Shown one piece after another: positions 1 to 9,540 of a DNA stretch of 64,000 nucleotides. The DNA lies in the NCBI RefSeq assembly GCF_004137245.1, contig NZ_SDWS01000002.1, positions 496,001 through 560,000 of the forward strand, given 5' to 3'. The DNA is from Nocardioides glacieisoli. Lineage in GTDB: Bacteria > Actinomycetota > Actinomycetes > Propionibacteriales > Nocardioidaceae. A program made the position numbers and the translations under genes. Under the pieces are notes generated by a model. That model saw only the letters and a program-made list of their open reading frames with translations. It was not told the origin of the DNA and did no database searches. Each line of letters starts with the position of its first letter. Position 1 is the first letter of the stretch.

Positions 1-1098
<1,098 letters not shown>

Positions 1099-1117
1099 TC
1101 GGGGCAGACTGTCCCGC

Positions 1118-1747
1118 ATGCCTTCCCAGCGTCGTACGTCACGCGGTGGGCCCGGCGGCAACGGATCACGCGGACCGAGGCAGGGCAGCACCACGCGCCC
1201 CGGCGACCGTTCGACGCGGCCGCGCACCACGGCGACGCGCACGCCCGTCGCGACGGCCGCGGACATCGGCAGCCAGCGTCCGGTGCGACCCGCGGCGCGG
1301 CAGACCGCACGCCGACCCCGCTTCACCGGCCGCGCGGCCGTGCTGGTCCTGGTGCTCGCCGTGCTGACGGTGTCCTACGCGTCGTCGCTGCGCGCGTACC
1401 TCCAGCAGCGCGCCCACATCGGTGACCTGAAGTCGCAGATCGCGGAGCGCGAGGCCAGCATCAACGACCTCGAGCGCGAGAAGCAGCGGTGGGACGACCC
1501 GGCCTACGTCAAGGCGCAGGCGCGCGCCCGGTTCGGCTACCTGATGCCCGGCGAGGCCGGCTTCGAGGTGATCGGCGTCGACGGCAAGCCGCTGGAGGCG
1601 CAGGCCTCCCTCAACGACCCGTCCGACGTGATCAAGACCGTGCCCAAGGCGTGGTGGACCGCCGCCTGGGAGTCGATGGAGCTCGCCGGCAACCCGCCGC
1701 CGCCCGGCGAGGAGCCGGCCGACCTGATCGACGGCAGCAAGCAGTGA
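1118..1747 (+). CDS. Septum formation initiator / DivIC (FtsB-like) family protein
   Basis: A 209-residue bitopic membrane protein of the DivIC/FtsB family, expected to act in the divisome. The N-terminal ~65 residues are a basic, Gly/Arg/Thr-rich cytoplasmic tail. One hydrophobic segment (AAVLVLVLAVLTVSYA) follows, then a short coiled coil (LKSQIAEREASINDLEREKQ), then the family's WDDPAYVKAQARARFGYLMPGE block. The ATG at 1118 is preferred over an upstream in-frame ATG at 1046 that lies inside eno: a CAGACT -10-like box ends 7 nt before it, fitting leaderless initiation. The stop overlaps the next start by 4 nt (GTGA), so translation with the DUF501 gene is probably coupled. Confidence 0.9.
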   Translation: MPSQRRTSRGGPGGNGSRGPRQGSTTRPGDRSTRPRTTATRTPVATAADIGSQRPVRPAARQTARRPRFTGRAAVLVLVLAVLTVSYASSLRAYLQQRAHIGDLKSQIAEREASINDLEREKQRWDDPAYVKAQARARFGYLMPGEAGFEVIGVDGKPLEAQASLNDPSDVIKTVPKAWWTAAWESMELAGNPPPPGEEPADLIDGSKQ

Positions 1748-2256
1748 GCGACATCGATCCCACCGACGTCGAGGCGATCCGTGCCCAGCTCGAGCGCAAG
1801 CCCCGCGGCATCGACTCGATCGGCCACCGCTGCCCGTGCGGCAACCCCGACGTGGTCACGACGGAGCCGCGGCTGCCCGACGGCTCGCCGTTCCCGACGA
1901 CCTTCTACCTCACCTGCCCGCGCGCGGCCTCGCGCATCGGCACGCTCGAGGGCTCGCACGTGATGAAGGAGATGGAGGCACGGCTCGGCACCGACGAGGA
2001 GCTCGCCGCGGCCTACCGTGCCGCCCACGAGCGCTACCTCGCCTTCCGTGCCGAGGTGGGGGAGCGCGCCGGGCTCGAGGTGCCCGAGATCGACGGCATC
2101 TCCGCCGGCGGCATGCCCGGCCGCGTCAAGTGCCTCCACGTCCTCGCCGCCCAGTCGCTCGCGATGGGCCGCGGCGTGAACCCGCTCGGCGACGAGGTGC
2201 TCGACGCCCTCGGCGAGTGGTGGGAGTCCGGCCCCTGCGTCACCGTCGAGCGCTGA
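1744..2256 (+). CDS. DUF501 family protein
   Basis: A 170-residue cytosolic protein of the actinobacterial DUF501 family, function unknown. The N-terminal half carries HRCPCGNPDVVTTEPRLPDG and TFYLTCPRAASRIGTLEGSH, with three cysteines that could bind a metal. The C-terminal part has GMPGRVKCLHVLAAQSLAMG and a closing GEWWESGPC. The GTG start at 1744 overlaps the divIC stop by 4 nt. The order eno-divIC-DUF501-ppx is conserved in actinobacteria. Its TGA stop lies inside the first arm of an intergenic repeat (2252-2275), so the last codons may have been shaped by repeat insertion. Confidence 0.9.
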   Translation: MSDIDPTDVEAIRAQLERKPRGIDSIGHRCPCGNPDVVTTEPRLPDGSPFPTTFYLTCPRAASRIGTLEGSHVMKEMEARLGTDEELAAAYRAAHERYLAFRAEVGERAGLEVPEIDGISAGGMPGRVKCLHVLAAQSLAMGRGVNPLGDEVLDALGEWWESGPCVTVER

Positions 2257-2374
2257 CCGGGCGGTTCCTCGCGCTGGACGCCGCTGACCGGGCGATTCCT
2301 CGCGCTGTGCGCCGGCGGCACCGCGAGGAAGTGCCCGGTCGGCGCCCGTGAGCGCGAGGAAGTGCCCGGTCGGC
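2252..2374. repeat. Intergenic palindromic repeat cluster, family B (two arms each way)
   Basis: Four copies of a ~22-nt unit, two in each orientation. Forward arms are at 2252-2275 and 2283-2306 (core GACCGGGCRRTTCCTCGCGC). Reverse-complement arms are at 2321-2343 and 2351-2374. The cluster can fold into a long hairpin filling the gap between DUF501 and ppx. The first arm contains the DUF501 stop codon. Confidence 0.8.
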
Positions 2375-2385
2375 ACAATGGCTCT

Positions 2386-3315
2386 GTGACCGACCACGCA
2401 CCTCTCGTCGCCGCGATCGACTGCGGCACCAACTCCATCAAGGTGCTGGTCGGCCGCCGCCGCGACGACGGCACCCTCGACGTGGTGCTCCGCGACTCGC
2501 GCGTCGTCCGGCTCGGCCAGGGCGTCGACCGGACCGGGCGGCTCGCCGACGAGGCGCTGGAGCGCACCTTCGCCGCGATCGACGAGCTCGGCGCGACGAT
2601 CCGCGACCACGGCGTCGACCCCGCGCGCACCCGCTTCTGCGCCACCTCCGCCACCCGCGACGCCAGCAACGCCGCGGTCTTCGCCGAGGGCGTACGCCGT
2701 CGCCTCGGCGTCGAGCCCGAGGTGCTGTCCGGCGACGAGGAGGCCGCGCTCGTCTTCGCCGGCGCGATCGCGGCCCAGTCGCCGATGCCGCCCGAGCCGG
2801 TCCTGGTCGTCGACATCGGCGGCGGCTCGACGGAGGTGGTGCTCGGCGAAGGCGAGGACCGACACTCGATCTCGATGGACATCGGGTCGGTCCGGCTCCA
2901 CGAGCGCCACCTCCACAGCGACCCGCCGACGGCCGAGGAGGTCGCGGCCTGCGTCGCCGACATCGACGAGCACCTCGACTCGTGCGGCGTCCCGCTCGAC
3001 CGGGCGCGGACCGCCGTCGGCACCTCGGGCACGATCAAGACGCTCGCCTGCGGCGTTCTCCACCTGGCCACCTACGACCGGGATTCCTTCGACCGCGCGG
3101 TCCTCTCCAACGCGGACACCTCCGCCTTCGTGGACCGGCTGGTCGCGATGACGGTCGAGGAGCGACGGGCGCTGCCCTACATGCACCCCGGCCGCGCCGA
3201 CGTGATCGGTGCCGGAGCCCTGATCTGGAGCGGGATCCTGGCGCGCGTGCCGGTGCCCGACCACGTGGTCTCCGAGGCCGACATCCTCCACGGCATCGCC
3301 GCCGCCATCTCGTGA
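2386..3315 (+). CDS. Ppx/GppA phosphatase family protein (exopolyphosphatase)
   Basis: A 309-residue ASKHA-fold phosphatase expected to hydrolyse polyphosphate and/or pppGpp in the cytosol. It shows phosphate-1 loop [15 protein letters not shown], the Ppx motif [13 protein letters not shown], phosphate-2 loop [23 protein letters not shown], and a C-terminal [11 protein letters not shown] block. It is short (no HD extension), like the single-domain actinobacterial Ppx proteins. GTG at 2386 is chosen because a CACAAT -10-like box ends 6 nt upstream, and because the frame-compatible GTG at 2362 lies inside the repeat. The stop overlaps the next start (GTGA). It is the fourth gene of the eno chain. 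Confidence 0.92.
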   Translation: MTDHAPLVAAIDCGTNSIKVLVGRRRDDGTLDVVLRDSRVVRLGQGVDRTGRLADEALERTFAAIDELGATIRDHGVDPARTRFCATSATRDASNAAVFAEGVRRRLGVEPEVLSGDEEAALVFAGAIAAQSPMPPEPVLVVDIGGGSTEVVLGEGEDRHSISMDIGSVRLHERHLHSDPPTAEEVAACVADIDEHLDSCGVPLDRARTAVGTSGTIKTLACGVLHLATYDRDSFDRAVLSNADTSAFVDRLVAMTVEERRALPYMHPGRADVIGAGALIWSGILARVPVPDHVVSEADILHGIAAAIS

Positions 3316-4127
3316 CCGAGCTCCCGCACCCGATCGTCGGCGGCGCCTTCACCAGCCCGGTCGCGCCCGGCACCGGCTGGCCGGACGACCCGGCCGCCCC
3401 GGACACGCCCGTCGCGCGGGACGCCGACGACGTACGCCGTCTCGCAGGCACCGACGCGCTCGCCGAGCTCGACGCCCGGGTGAGCGTCTGCTCGGCGTGC
3501 CCGCGGCTGGTGACCTGGCGCGAGGACGTGGCGACCGTGAAGCGGGCGTCGTTCGCCGACCAGCCCTACTGGGGCCGGCCGATCAACGGCTGGGGCGACC
3601 CAGAGCCGTCACTGCTCATCGTCGGTCTCGCACCGGCCGCCAACGGCGGCAACCGGACGGGGCGCATCTTCACGGGCGACCCGAGCGCCGACTGGCTCTT
3701 CGCGAGCCTGCACCGCACCGGGTGGGCGAGCCAGCCGACGAGCGAGCACGCCGGCGACGGCCAGCGGCTGCTCGACGCCCGGATGGTCGCGACCGTGCGC
3801 TGCGCACCGCCGGGGAACAAGCCGACCCCCACCGAGCGCGACACCTGCGCGCCCTGGATCGCCGCCGAGCTCGCGCTCCTGCCGACCGTCCGCGCCGTCG
3901 TCGCGCTCGGCGCCTTCGGCTGGGACGGCGCCGTCCGTTCGCTGGTCGCGGCCGGAGCGCCCGCCCCGGCGACGCGGCCGAAGTTCGGCCACGGTGTCGA
4001 GCTGCGGCTCGGCGACGTCACCCTCATCGGCTGCTACCACCCGTCGCCGCACAACACCTACACCGGCCGGTTGACCCGCGAGATGACCGACGCGGTCTTC
4101 GAGCGGGCCCGCGCGCTGACAGACTGA
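3312..4127 (+). CDS. Uracil-DNA glycosylase, family 5 (UdgB-like)
   Basis: A 271-residue base-excision repair enzyme that removes uracil and probably other deaminated bases. Four cysteines that would hold a [4Fe-4S] cluster are C60, C63 (VCSACPRL), C164 and C179. Motif 1 is [14 protein letters not shown] (105-118) and motif 2 [12 protein letters not shown] (243-254). The Ala in motif 1 in place of a catalytic Asp/Glu, and the NTYTGR tail, are marks of family 5 (UDGb) rather than family 4. The GTG start overlaps the ppx stop by 4 nt, and the tRNA gene begins 8 nt after the stop. Confidence 0.9.
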   Translation: MTELPHPIVGGAFTSPVAPGTGWPDDPAAPDTPVARDADDVRRLAGTDALAELDARVSVCSACPRLVTWREDVATVKRASFADQPYWGRPINGWGDPEPSLLIVGLAPAANGGNRTGRIFTGDPSADWLFASLHRTGWASQPTSEHAGDGQRLLDARMVATVRCAPPGNKPTPTERDTCAPWIAAELALLPTVRAVVALGAFGWDGAVRSLVAAGAPAPATRPKFGHGVELRLGDVTLIGCYHPSPHNTYTGRLTREMTDAVFERARALTD

Positions 4128-4134
4128 GCGGCAC

Positions 4135-4208
4135 GCCCCGGTATCCCAACCGGTAGAGGAAGCGGTCTTAAAAACCGCACAGTCTGGGTTCGAACCCCAG
4201 CCGGGGCA
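4135..4208 (+). tRNA. tRNA with UAA anticodon and short variable arm (tRNA-Leu(UAA)-like)
   Basis: Acceptor stem GCCCCGG/CCGGGGC is a perfect 7 bp, followed by A73; CCA is not encoded. The anticodon stem GCGGT/ACCGC closes loop CTTAAAA, giving anticodon UAA (4169-4171). T arm CTGGG-TTCGAAC-CCCAG is canonical. The D arm is weak: only three pairs with one mismatch, although the D loop keeps GG. The variable region is 5 nt (ACAGT), so this is a class I tRNA, whereas bacterial tRNA-Leu is normally class II with a long variable arm. The amino acid identity is therefore uncertain. Confidence 0.85.
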
Positions 4209-4212
4209 CGCC

Positions 4213-6177
4213 TCAGCCCCGCCTCGTCGGCCCCCTCCCGCGCACCGGCTGGTAGCCGTCGAACGACGACTCCAGCACGCCCTCGCCGCCGGTGAGGTCG
4301 GGCAGCTGGTGCTGGAGGTCGTGGAGCCGGGAAGCCACGAGCCGTGCGTCGATGCGGGTCAGGTCCCCGGTCGAGGACTGGCCGGTGAGCTCCGTGCCCC
4401 AGCGGCCGAGCAGCGTCAGCAGATGCGGGGCGTCGCGGGTCGGCACCTCGAGGCTCACGCGGAGCACCGGCTCGCAGACCTGGGTCGCAGCGGCCGCCAC
4501 CGCCTGGCGTACGACGACGGGCGTGAGCTTGCGGTAGTCGAGGGCGGTCGGCAGGGGCCCGCGCTGCGAGGGCGGGCCGTCCCACGAGGCGTAGCCGGCC
4601 TCGACGAGGGTGACCCGGCAGTCGGTGACCTCCCAGCCCGACGGCCCGCGCGACAGGGCACGCGTGACGTGCTGGCCCATGACCGAGGTGAAGTGCTCGA
4701 CGGTCTTGAAGAGGAAGAGCGGCAGGTCTCGCAGGGACACGTCGAGGTCGAAGACCACTCCGCTGCCGGGGGCGGCCGGGCTGAGCCGGAGCCCGATGGT
4801 CGCCCAGTAGGGATTGGTCGGGGTGTTGAACCGCTCCACGGACGTGCCGACCCGGCGCAGCCGCTCGACGTGCAGCACGCTCGCCTCGCTGAACTCGACC
4901 TCGATGCCGTGCTCCTCGGCCAGCGTCGAGGCGATCACCTCCTGCTGCACCCGCCCGTAGAGCGACACCGTCGGCCGGCCGTCCTCGTCGGTGCGGGCAG
5001 CGATCAGCGGGTCCTGGTCGGCGAGCTGGGCCAGCGCGACCCGCAGTGCCGGTCGCTGCGCCGGGTCGCACGCCTCGACCGACGCCTCCAGCGTCGGCGG
5101 CGGGAAGTGGTGCGCCTCCGCCCGGGCCGACGCACCGAACCCGTCGCCGACGCGCACCGCACCGAGCCCGAGCAGCCGCGCTACCTGGCCCGAGCGCGCC
5201 TCCGTGGCGCGCACCCAGCGCCCGTCGCGGAACACCTCGATCCCGGAGACCTTCCCGGACCGGCCGCCGGTGAGGTCCAGGCGCTGGCGCGCGCGCAGGG
5301 CACCGGAGAACAGCCGCACGTAGGCGACCTTCTCGCCTGCCGCGCCCCGGTCGACCTTGAACACCCGGCCGGAGGCGTCGTCGCCCGCGGACTCCGGCTC
5401 GGGACGGGGGAGCAGCCGCGCGATCCCGGCAACCAGCTCGGGCACGCCGGCACCGGTGGCGGCCGACCCGGCGAAGACCGGGTGCAGGTCTCCCGCCCGG
5501 GTCTGCTCGGCGACCAGCGACATGAGCTGGTCCGGCGTACGGTCCTCGCCGTCGACGTACGCCGCCAGCAGCACGTCGTCGTGCTCGGCCAGGGCGAGCG
5601 TCTCGCGCTCGCGGAAGGACCGGTCGTCGTCGGCGTACGCCGTGAAGGCCGCGGTTCGCGCGCCGAGTCCACCCGCCATGCCCATCGGCAGGATCGCCGG
5701 CGTCAACCGTGCGCGGACGGCGTCGAGCACGGCCTCGACGTCGGCGCCGACGCGGTCGATCTTGTTGACGAACAGCAGCGTCGGGACGCCGAGGCGCTGC
5801 AGGGCGCGCATGAGGATCCGGGTCTGGGGCTGCACGCCCTCGACGGCCGAGAGCACGAGCACGCAGCCGTCGAGCACGCCGAGGACGCGCTCGACCTCGG
5901 CGATGAAGTCGGGGTGGCCCGGGGTGTCGATCACGTTGACGACGAGGTCGTCGAGGGCGAACGCCACGACGGCGGACTTGATGGTGATGCCACGCCGGCG
6001 CTCGAGGGCGAGGCTGTCGGTCTGCGTGGTGCCGGAGTCGACGGATCCCGGCTCGTCGATCACCCCGGCCAGGTGGAGCAGCCGTTCGGTGAGGGTGGTC
6101 TTACCGGCGTCGACGTGGGCGAGGATGCCCAGGTTGAGCGATCGGCTCGGTCCGGAGCTGGATGGGCGCGGGTGCAC
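4213..6177 (-). CDS. TetM/OtrA-type ribosomal protection GTPase (EF-G-like)
   Basis: A 654-residue translational GTPase expected to bind the ribosome and displace tetracycline-class antibiotics. G1 is AHVDAGKT (20-27), G2 region RGITIKSAVV, G3 DTPGH (VNVIDTPGHPDF), G4 NKID. EF-G-like domains II-V follow, with EVIASTLAEEHGIEVEFSEAS and a C-terminal domain ending in a Gln/Leu-rich tail. Length matches the TetM/OtrA family (~640) rather than EF-G (~700). The GTG start is preceded by GAAGGG. A 42-codon leader reading frame overlaps its 5' end out of frame, which may point to translational attenuation. It could be an intrinsic resistance or stress gene. Confidence 0.88.
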   Translation of the reverse strand: MHPRPSSSGPSRSLNLGILAHVDAGKTTLTERLLHLAGVIDEPGSVDSGTTQTDSLALERRRGITIKSAVVAFALDDLVVNVIDTPGHPDFIAEVERVLGVLDGCVLVLSAVEGVQPQTRILMRALQRLGVPTLLFVNKIDRVGADVEAVLDAVRARLTPAILPMGMAGGLGARTAAFTAYADDDRSFRERETLALAEHDDVLLAAYVDGEDRTPDQLMSLVAEQTRAGDLHPVFAGSAATGAGVPELVAGIARLLPRPEPESAGDDASGRVFKVDRGAAGEKVAYVRLFSGALRARQRLDLTGGRSGKVSGIEVFRDGRWVRATEARSGQVARLLGLGAVRVGDGFGASARAEAHHFPPPTLEASVEACDPAQRPALRVALAQLADQDPLIAARTDEDGRPTVSLYGRVQQEVIASTLAEEHGIEVEFSEASVLHVERLRRVGTSVERFNTPTNPYWATIGLRLSPAAPGSGVVFDLDVSLRDLPLFLFKTVEHFTSVMGQHVTRALSRGPSGWEVTDCRVTLVEAGYASWDGPPSQRGPLPTALDYRKLTPVVVRQAVAAAATQVCEPVLRVSLEVPTRDAPHLLTLLGRWGTELTGQSSTGDLTRIDARLVASRLHDLQHQLPDLTGGEGVLESSFDGYQPVRGRGPTRRG

Positions 6178-6229
6178 GCGAGGTCCCTTCGAGGAGGTGG
6201 ATGCGGACGGGAGCGTGCGTTGCTCGCAT
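6101..6229 (-). CDS. Candidate leader peptide of the ribosome-protection gene
   Basis: A 42-codon reading frame begins at an ATG (6227-6229) preceded by an AGAGAGG ribosome-binding site 7 nt away. It encodes a basic, Pro-rich peptide starting MRATHAPVRIHLLEG and ends in RPRRRR and TAA. It overlaps the first 77 nt of the GTPase gene in another frame and stops inside that gene's P-loop codons. Position, ribosome-binding site and overlap fit a regulatory upstream ORF of an antibiotic-resistance gene. Homology cannot be shown from this window alone. Confidence 0.4.
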   Translation of the reverse strand: MRATHAPVRIHLLEGTSRAPAPIQLRTEPIAQPGHPRPRRRR

Positions 6230-6290
6230 CTCGGTGCCTCTCTCGTGGGAATGTCGCGCAGGGCGCGCGGGCCGATCTCGGCTCCTCTGG

Positions 6291-6320
6291 ACCGTAGGCA
6301 GGGCGACCACGTCGCTGCAA
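6291..6320 (-). promoter_or_regulatory. Candidate sigma70-type promoter of the leader/GTPase transcript
   Basis: On the minus strand, TTGCAG (-35) and TACGGT (-10) are separated by 18 nt. They sit between the stop codon of the ECF sigma gene and the leader ATG, about 60 nt upstream of that ATG. Confidence 0.4.
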
Positions 6321-6324
6321 CGGG

Positions 6325-7601
6325 TTATCCGGCGTCCCCGTCGAGGTGCCGCAGCACCACGCGGCGCTGGGGGTCGCTCATCGGGAGCTCGGCCGCACGC
6401 AGCTCGGCCTCCCGGGCGAGGTCGTCACGACCCGCGCGCCGCAGGAGCCCACCACGCGCGGCGTGCCACAGGGAGTAGTGGTCGAGCCCCTCCCCGGACT
6501 CGAGCTCGAGGAGACCGGCCTCGGCCCCGTCGCGCTCGCCGATCGCCACGGCACGGTTGAGCAGGACGACCGGTGAGGGGTCGATCGTCACGAGGGTGTC
6601 GTACCACGACACCACCGCCCCCCAGTCGGTGTCCTCCCAGGTGGGGGCGAGGGCGTGGCAGGCAGCGATCGCGGCCTGGACGACGTACCTGTCGGGCGTG
6701 GTCGGAGTGCGGCGCAGCGCCTCGCCGAGCAGCGAGACGGCCTCGGCGATCTGGCCGCGGTCCCACAGGTCACGGTCCTGGTCGGCGAGCAGCACCACTC
6801 CGTCAGGCCCCGTCCGGGTCAGGCGTCGGGAGTCCAGGAGGAGGCCCAGCGCCAGCAGACCCATGGCACCCGGGTCGTCCGGCTGGAGACGATGGAGGAG
6901 GCGGGCCAGGCCGATGGCCTGGTCGACGAGTCCCTGGCGCACCAGGTCGTCGCCCGCCGTGGCGGTGTGGCCCTCGTTGAGCACGAGGTGGACGGTGGCC
7001 AGGACCCCCGCCCATCGGTTCGGCAGCTCGTGGTCGGGCGGCACCCGGTAGGGGATTCGGGCGGCCGAGATCTTCTGGCGGGTGCGCACGAGCCGCTTGG
7101 CCATGGCCGGTTCGGAGACCAGGAGCGCCCGGGCGACCTCGGCGACCGTGAGCCCGCACAGGGTGCGGAGGGCCAGTGCCACTTGGGCCTCGAGCGCCAG
7201 GCTCGGGTGGCAGCAGGTGAACACCAGGCGCAGCAGGTCGTCGTCCACCACCGAGGGCGCGACGTCCCGTGCTCGTCGGGCCCGTCGGGCTGGAGGTCGT
7301 GCAGCCGTGCGTCTGCCATCGCGGCCACCTCCTTCGGGCGTCGGGCGATCTCGCGGCGCAGCAGGTCCACCGCCCTGCGGCGGGCGGTCAGGCGCAGCCA
7401 CGCGACGGGGTTGTCGGGCACCCCGTCGCGCGACCTCACCTCCAGGGCGGTCAGGCTCGCGTCCTGCACGGCGTCCTCGGCGAGCGCGAGGTCGCCGGTC
7501 CACCGTGCGAGGGTGGCCAGGACGTCACGACCCGACGCCCGCACCAGCTCGCCCAGGGCGGGAGCTGCCTCGAGCGGCGAGGTCGCCGGTTCGTCGCTCA
7601 T
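6325..7601 (-). pseudogene. ECF42-type RNA polymerase sigma factor, interrupted by a frameshift
   Basis: The product resembles extracytoplasmic-function sigma factors with a long C-terminal extension (ECF42/DUF6596). The N-terminal part (MSDEPATSPLEAAP..., region 2 LAEDAVQDASLTALEVR, then ARRRAVDLLRREI) reads in one frame to about 7266. Region 4 and the extension (LRLVFTCCHPSLALEAQVALALR, LTVAEVARALLVSEPAMAKRLVR, then helical repeats to LRHLDGDAG) read in another. Adding one base to the C run at 7266-7268 restores DEHGDVAPSVVDDDLLRLVF, a natural sequence. It starts on a 4-nt overlap (ATGA) with the YCII gene, the usual ECF42 partner. It is either a real pseudogene or a base missing from the sequence. 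Confidence 0.8.
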
Positions 7602-7941
7602 CCCATCGGGATGACCGGGCGCACCTCGACAGCCCCGTTCCACGCGGCGGGGATCTCGGCGGCGCGGCCGATGGCCTCGTCGAGGTCGGCGCACTCCAGC
7701 AGGAAGAAGCCGGTGAGGACCTCCTTGGTCTCGGCGTACGGTCCGTCGCTCGTCAGGACGTCACCACCCTTCTCCGACACGCGGACGGTGGTGGCGGTGG
7801 AGGTCGGGTAGAGGGCGGCTCCGCCCCGCATGACGGCTGCGCGCCCGCGCTGAAGGCGCCGTACTCGGCCATCACGTCGGCATTCTCGGGCGCGGTCCAG
7901 TCGAGGTCGGTGGTGTAGATGATTGCGGCGTACAGGGGCAT
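7598..7941 (-). pseudogene. YCII/DGPF-domain protein, interrupted by a frameshift
   Basis: A small ferredoxin-fold YCII-related protein, the characteristic partner of ECF42 sigma factors. The first half (MPLYAAIIYTTDLDW...VMAEYGAFSAGA) is in one frame. The second (AVMRGGAALYPTSTATTVRV, TSDGPYAETKEVLTGFFLLE, ending EVRPVIPMG) is in another. The switch lies near 7836-7843, and one extra base there joins the halves into a normal ~115-residue YCII protein. The ATG at 7941 has a GAGGAG ribosome-binding site. The catalytic role of the family is not established; the sigma factor next door is similarly broken. Confidence 0.78.
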
Positions 7942-8101
7942 CGTGGCTCCTCGGTCGGTCGTGGTCAGCCCAGTGCTGACTCTCGCCTACGAGACGAACG
8001 GCGTCGACGCCCGAGGACAACCCCGCGCACACCTCCTCGACCGGACCAGACCACCGGCGACGGAGTCGGCCTACCCTCGGGGAGGACACCAGGGGGAAGC
8101 C

Positions 8102-9397
8102 ATGTCATCTCGGAGATCTCGGACCGCCCACGCCGCCGTGGTCGTCGGCTTCGTCGCGGTCGCCGCGGCCGGAGTCGGGACACCCGCCCACTCCGCGGCC
8201 GCCACCTGTGCGGGGGTCGCCGCGACGATCGTGGGCACCACCGGCGACGACGTGCTGACCGGCACGCCCGGCGACGACGTCATCGCCGCTCTTGACGGCA
8301 ACGACGTGATCGATGGAGGGGCCGGCAACGACGTCGTCTGCGCGGACGCAGGGTCCGACCACCTCACCGGCGGGGACGGCAACGACCGGCTGTACGGCGG
8401 GGACAACGGGCTCGTCCCCCGGACCGAGGACGTGCCGGAGGCGTACGGTGACACGTTGGTTCCGGGACCGGGCGACGACCTGGTCGACGTGGGGGTGAAC
8501 ACGCTCCTGCGCACCGGCGGCGACACCAGCTGGGACACGATCGACTTCGGCGAGTCGGAGACCGGCGTCGCCGTCGACCTCGTCAGCGGCGTCGCGACCG
8601 GCGAGGGCAACGACACGGTCGTGGTCGCCCAGCCCCTGCCCGCACCCGGGGTCATCGTCTACGTCATCGGCACCACCCACGCCGATCACGTGCTCGGCAC
8701 CGAGGGCTCTGACGTGATCATCGGCAACGGTGGCGGCGACCGGCTCGAGGGCCGCAGCGGCGACGACTCGCTGACGAACTCGCGGGACGCGTACGAGTAC
8801 GACCCGGCGCGCAACGGAACGGACGACGACCACTTCGACGGAGGCGCCGGTGACGACCACCTCGAGTCCAACGGTGGCGCCGACGTGCTGCTCGGCGGAG
8901 ACGGCCGGGACTACCTGCGCAAGGTGGCCGGGGTCTCGACGCTGGACGCCGGGGCCGGCCGCGACGAGGTGCACGTCTACCTGACCGAGGGACGCCACCG
9001 CCTGTCCGGTGGTGCCGGTCGCGACACGGTGTTCCTCAACCTCCACCGCGCCGGCCGCAGCGTGCGCGGCGTGATGGACCACGCGCGAGAACGCTTCGTC
9101 GTACGCCGCGCGCAGCGCCCGCCGGTGCGGGCCCGCGTGGTCGGGGTCGAGCGGGTGCAGATGCCGTACGACTCCGGACGCTGGACCTACCTCGGCACGC
9201 CGGGCGACGACCACGTCGAGGGCATGTCGGCCTACACGGCGAAGGGGCGCGGCGGCGGCGACGTCCTCCTCGGGTCGTACCTCGACGACGTCCTGCTCGG
9301 CGGTCCCGGGCGCGACCGCATCCGCGGGCGGCGCGGCGCCGACCGGTGCAGCGGCGAGGACCTCCGGGGCTGTGAGGTCGTCCGTCGCGCATCCTGA
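8102..9397 (+). CDS. Secreted RTX-type (hemolysin-type) calcium-binding repeat protein
   Basis: A 431-residue exported protein. The signal peptide has basic residues, a hydrophobic core AAVVVGFVAVAAAGVG and an AHSAAA cleavage region. Several blocks of GGxGxDxxx nonapeptides follow: TGTPGDDVIAALDGNDVIDG, GGAGNDVVCADAGSDHLTGG, RLEGRSGDDSLTNS, GGAGDDHLESNGGADVLLGG and a last set near GGGDVLLGSYLDDVLLGGPG. A Cys pair (RCSGEDLRGCE) closes the chain. Such repeats bind Ca2+ and fold outside the cell. No enzymatic domain is visible and no type I exporter lies nearby, so Sec export is likely. The ATG at 8102 is chosen for its GGGGGAAG ribosome-binding site and immediate signal peptide. Confidence 0.85.
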   Translation: MSSRRSRTAHAAVVVGFVAVAAAGVGTPAHSAAATCAGVAATIVGTTGDDVLTGTPGDDVIAALDGNDVIDGGAGNDVVCADAGSDHLTGGDGNDRLYGGDNGLVPRTEDVPEAYGDTLVPGPGDDLVDVGVNTLLRTGGDTSWDTIDFGESETGVAVDLVSGVATGEGNDTVVVAQPLPAPGVIVYVIGTTHADHVLGTEGSDVIIGNGGGDRLEGRSGDDSLTNSRDAYEYDPARNGTDDDHFDGGAGDDHLESNGGADVLLGGDGRDYLRKVAGVSTLDAGAGRDEVHVYLTEGRHRLSGGAGRDTVFLNLHRAGRSVRGVMDHARERFVVRRAQRPPVRARVVGVERVQMPYDSGRWTYLGTPGDDHVEGMSAYTAKGRGGGDVLLGSYLDDVLLGGPGRDRIRGRRGADRCSGEDLRGCEVVRRAS

Positions 9398-9437
9398 GAA
9401 GTTGCTGTGACGGGAACAGTGCCCCCTCCGTGCGCGT

Positions 9438-9464
9438 TTGAACAGGTGTCACCCCGGCTAGAGT
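9438..9464 (+). promoter_or_regulatory. Candidate promoter of the BI-1 family gene
   Basis: TTGAAC (9438-9443) and TAGAGT (9459-9464) are separated by 15 nt (16 if TTTGAA is used). They lie ~77 nt before the ATG at 9541; a GC-rich hairpin and an AAGGAG ribosome-binding site follow. Confidence 0.45.
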
Positions 9465-9540
9465 GGGATGACGACAGGCGCCGTCACCGCGACGGCGTCG
9501 CACCCCCGGAAGCTCCGGGGGCGGCCTCCAAGGAGAGACC

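Noticed and set aside
1537..3291. Long minus-strand reading frame (584 codons) antisense to divIC, DUF501 and ppx
   Set aside because: Low-complexity Arg/Asp/Gly composition and no domain; it is the expected shadow of GC-rich plus-strand genes that carry clear motifs.
4135..4208. The tRNA as an integration site for a mobile element
   Set aside because: No integrase, no duplicated tRNA 3' end and no base-composition shift downstream; the next genes are chromosomal in character.
8102..9397. The RTX-repeat protein as a toxin with a type I secretion system
   Set aside because: It has an N-terminal Sec signal, no toxin or enzymatic domain, and no ABC exporter or membrane fusion protein nearby.
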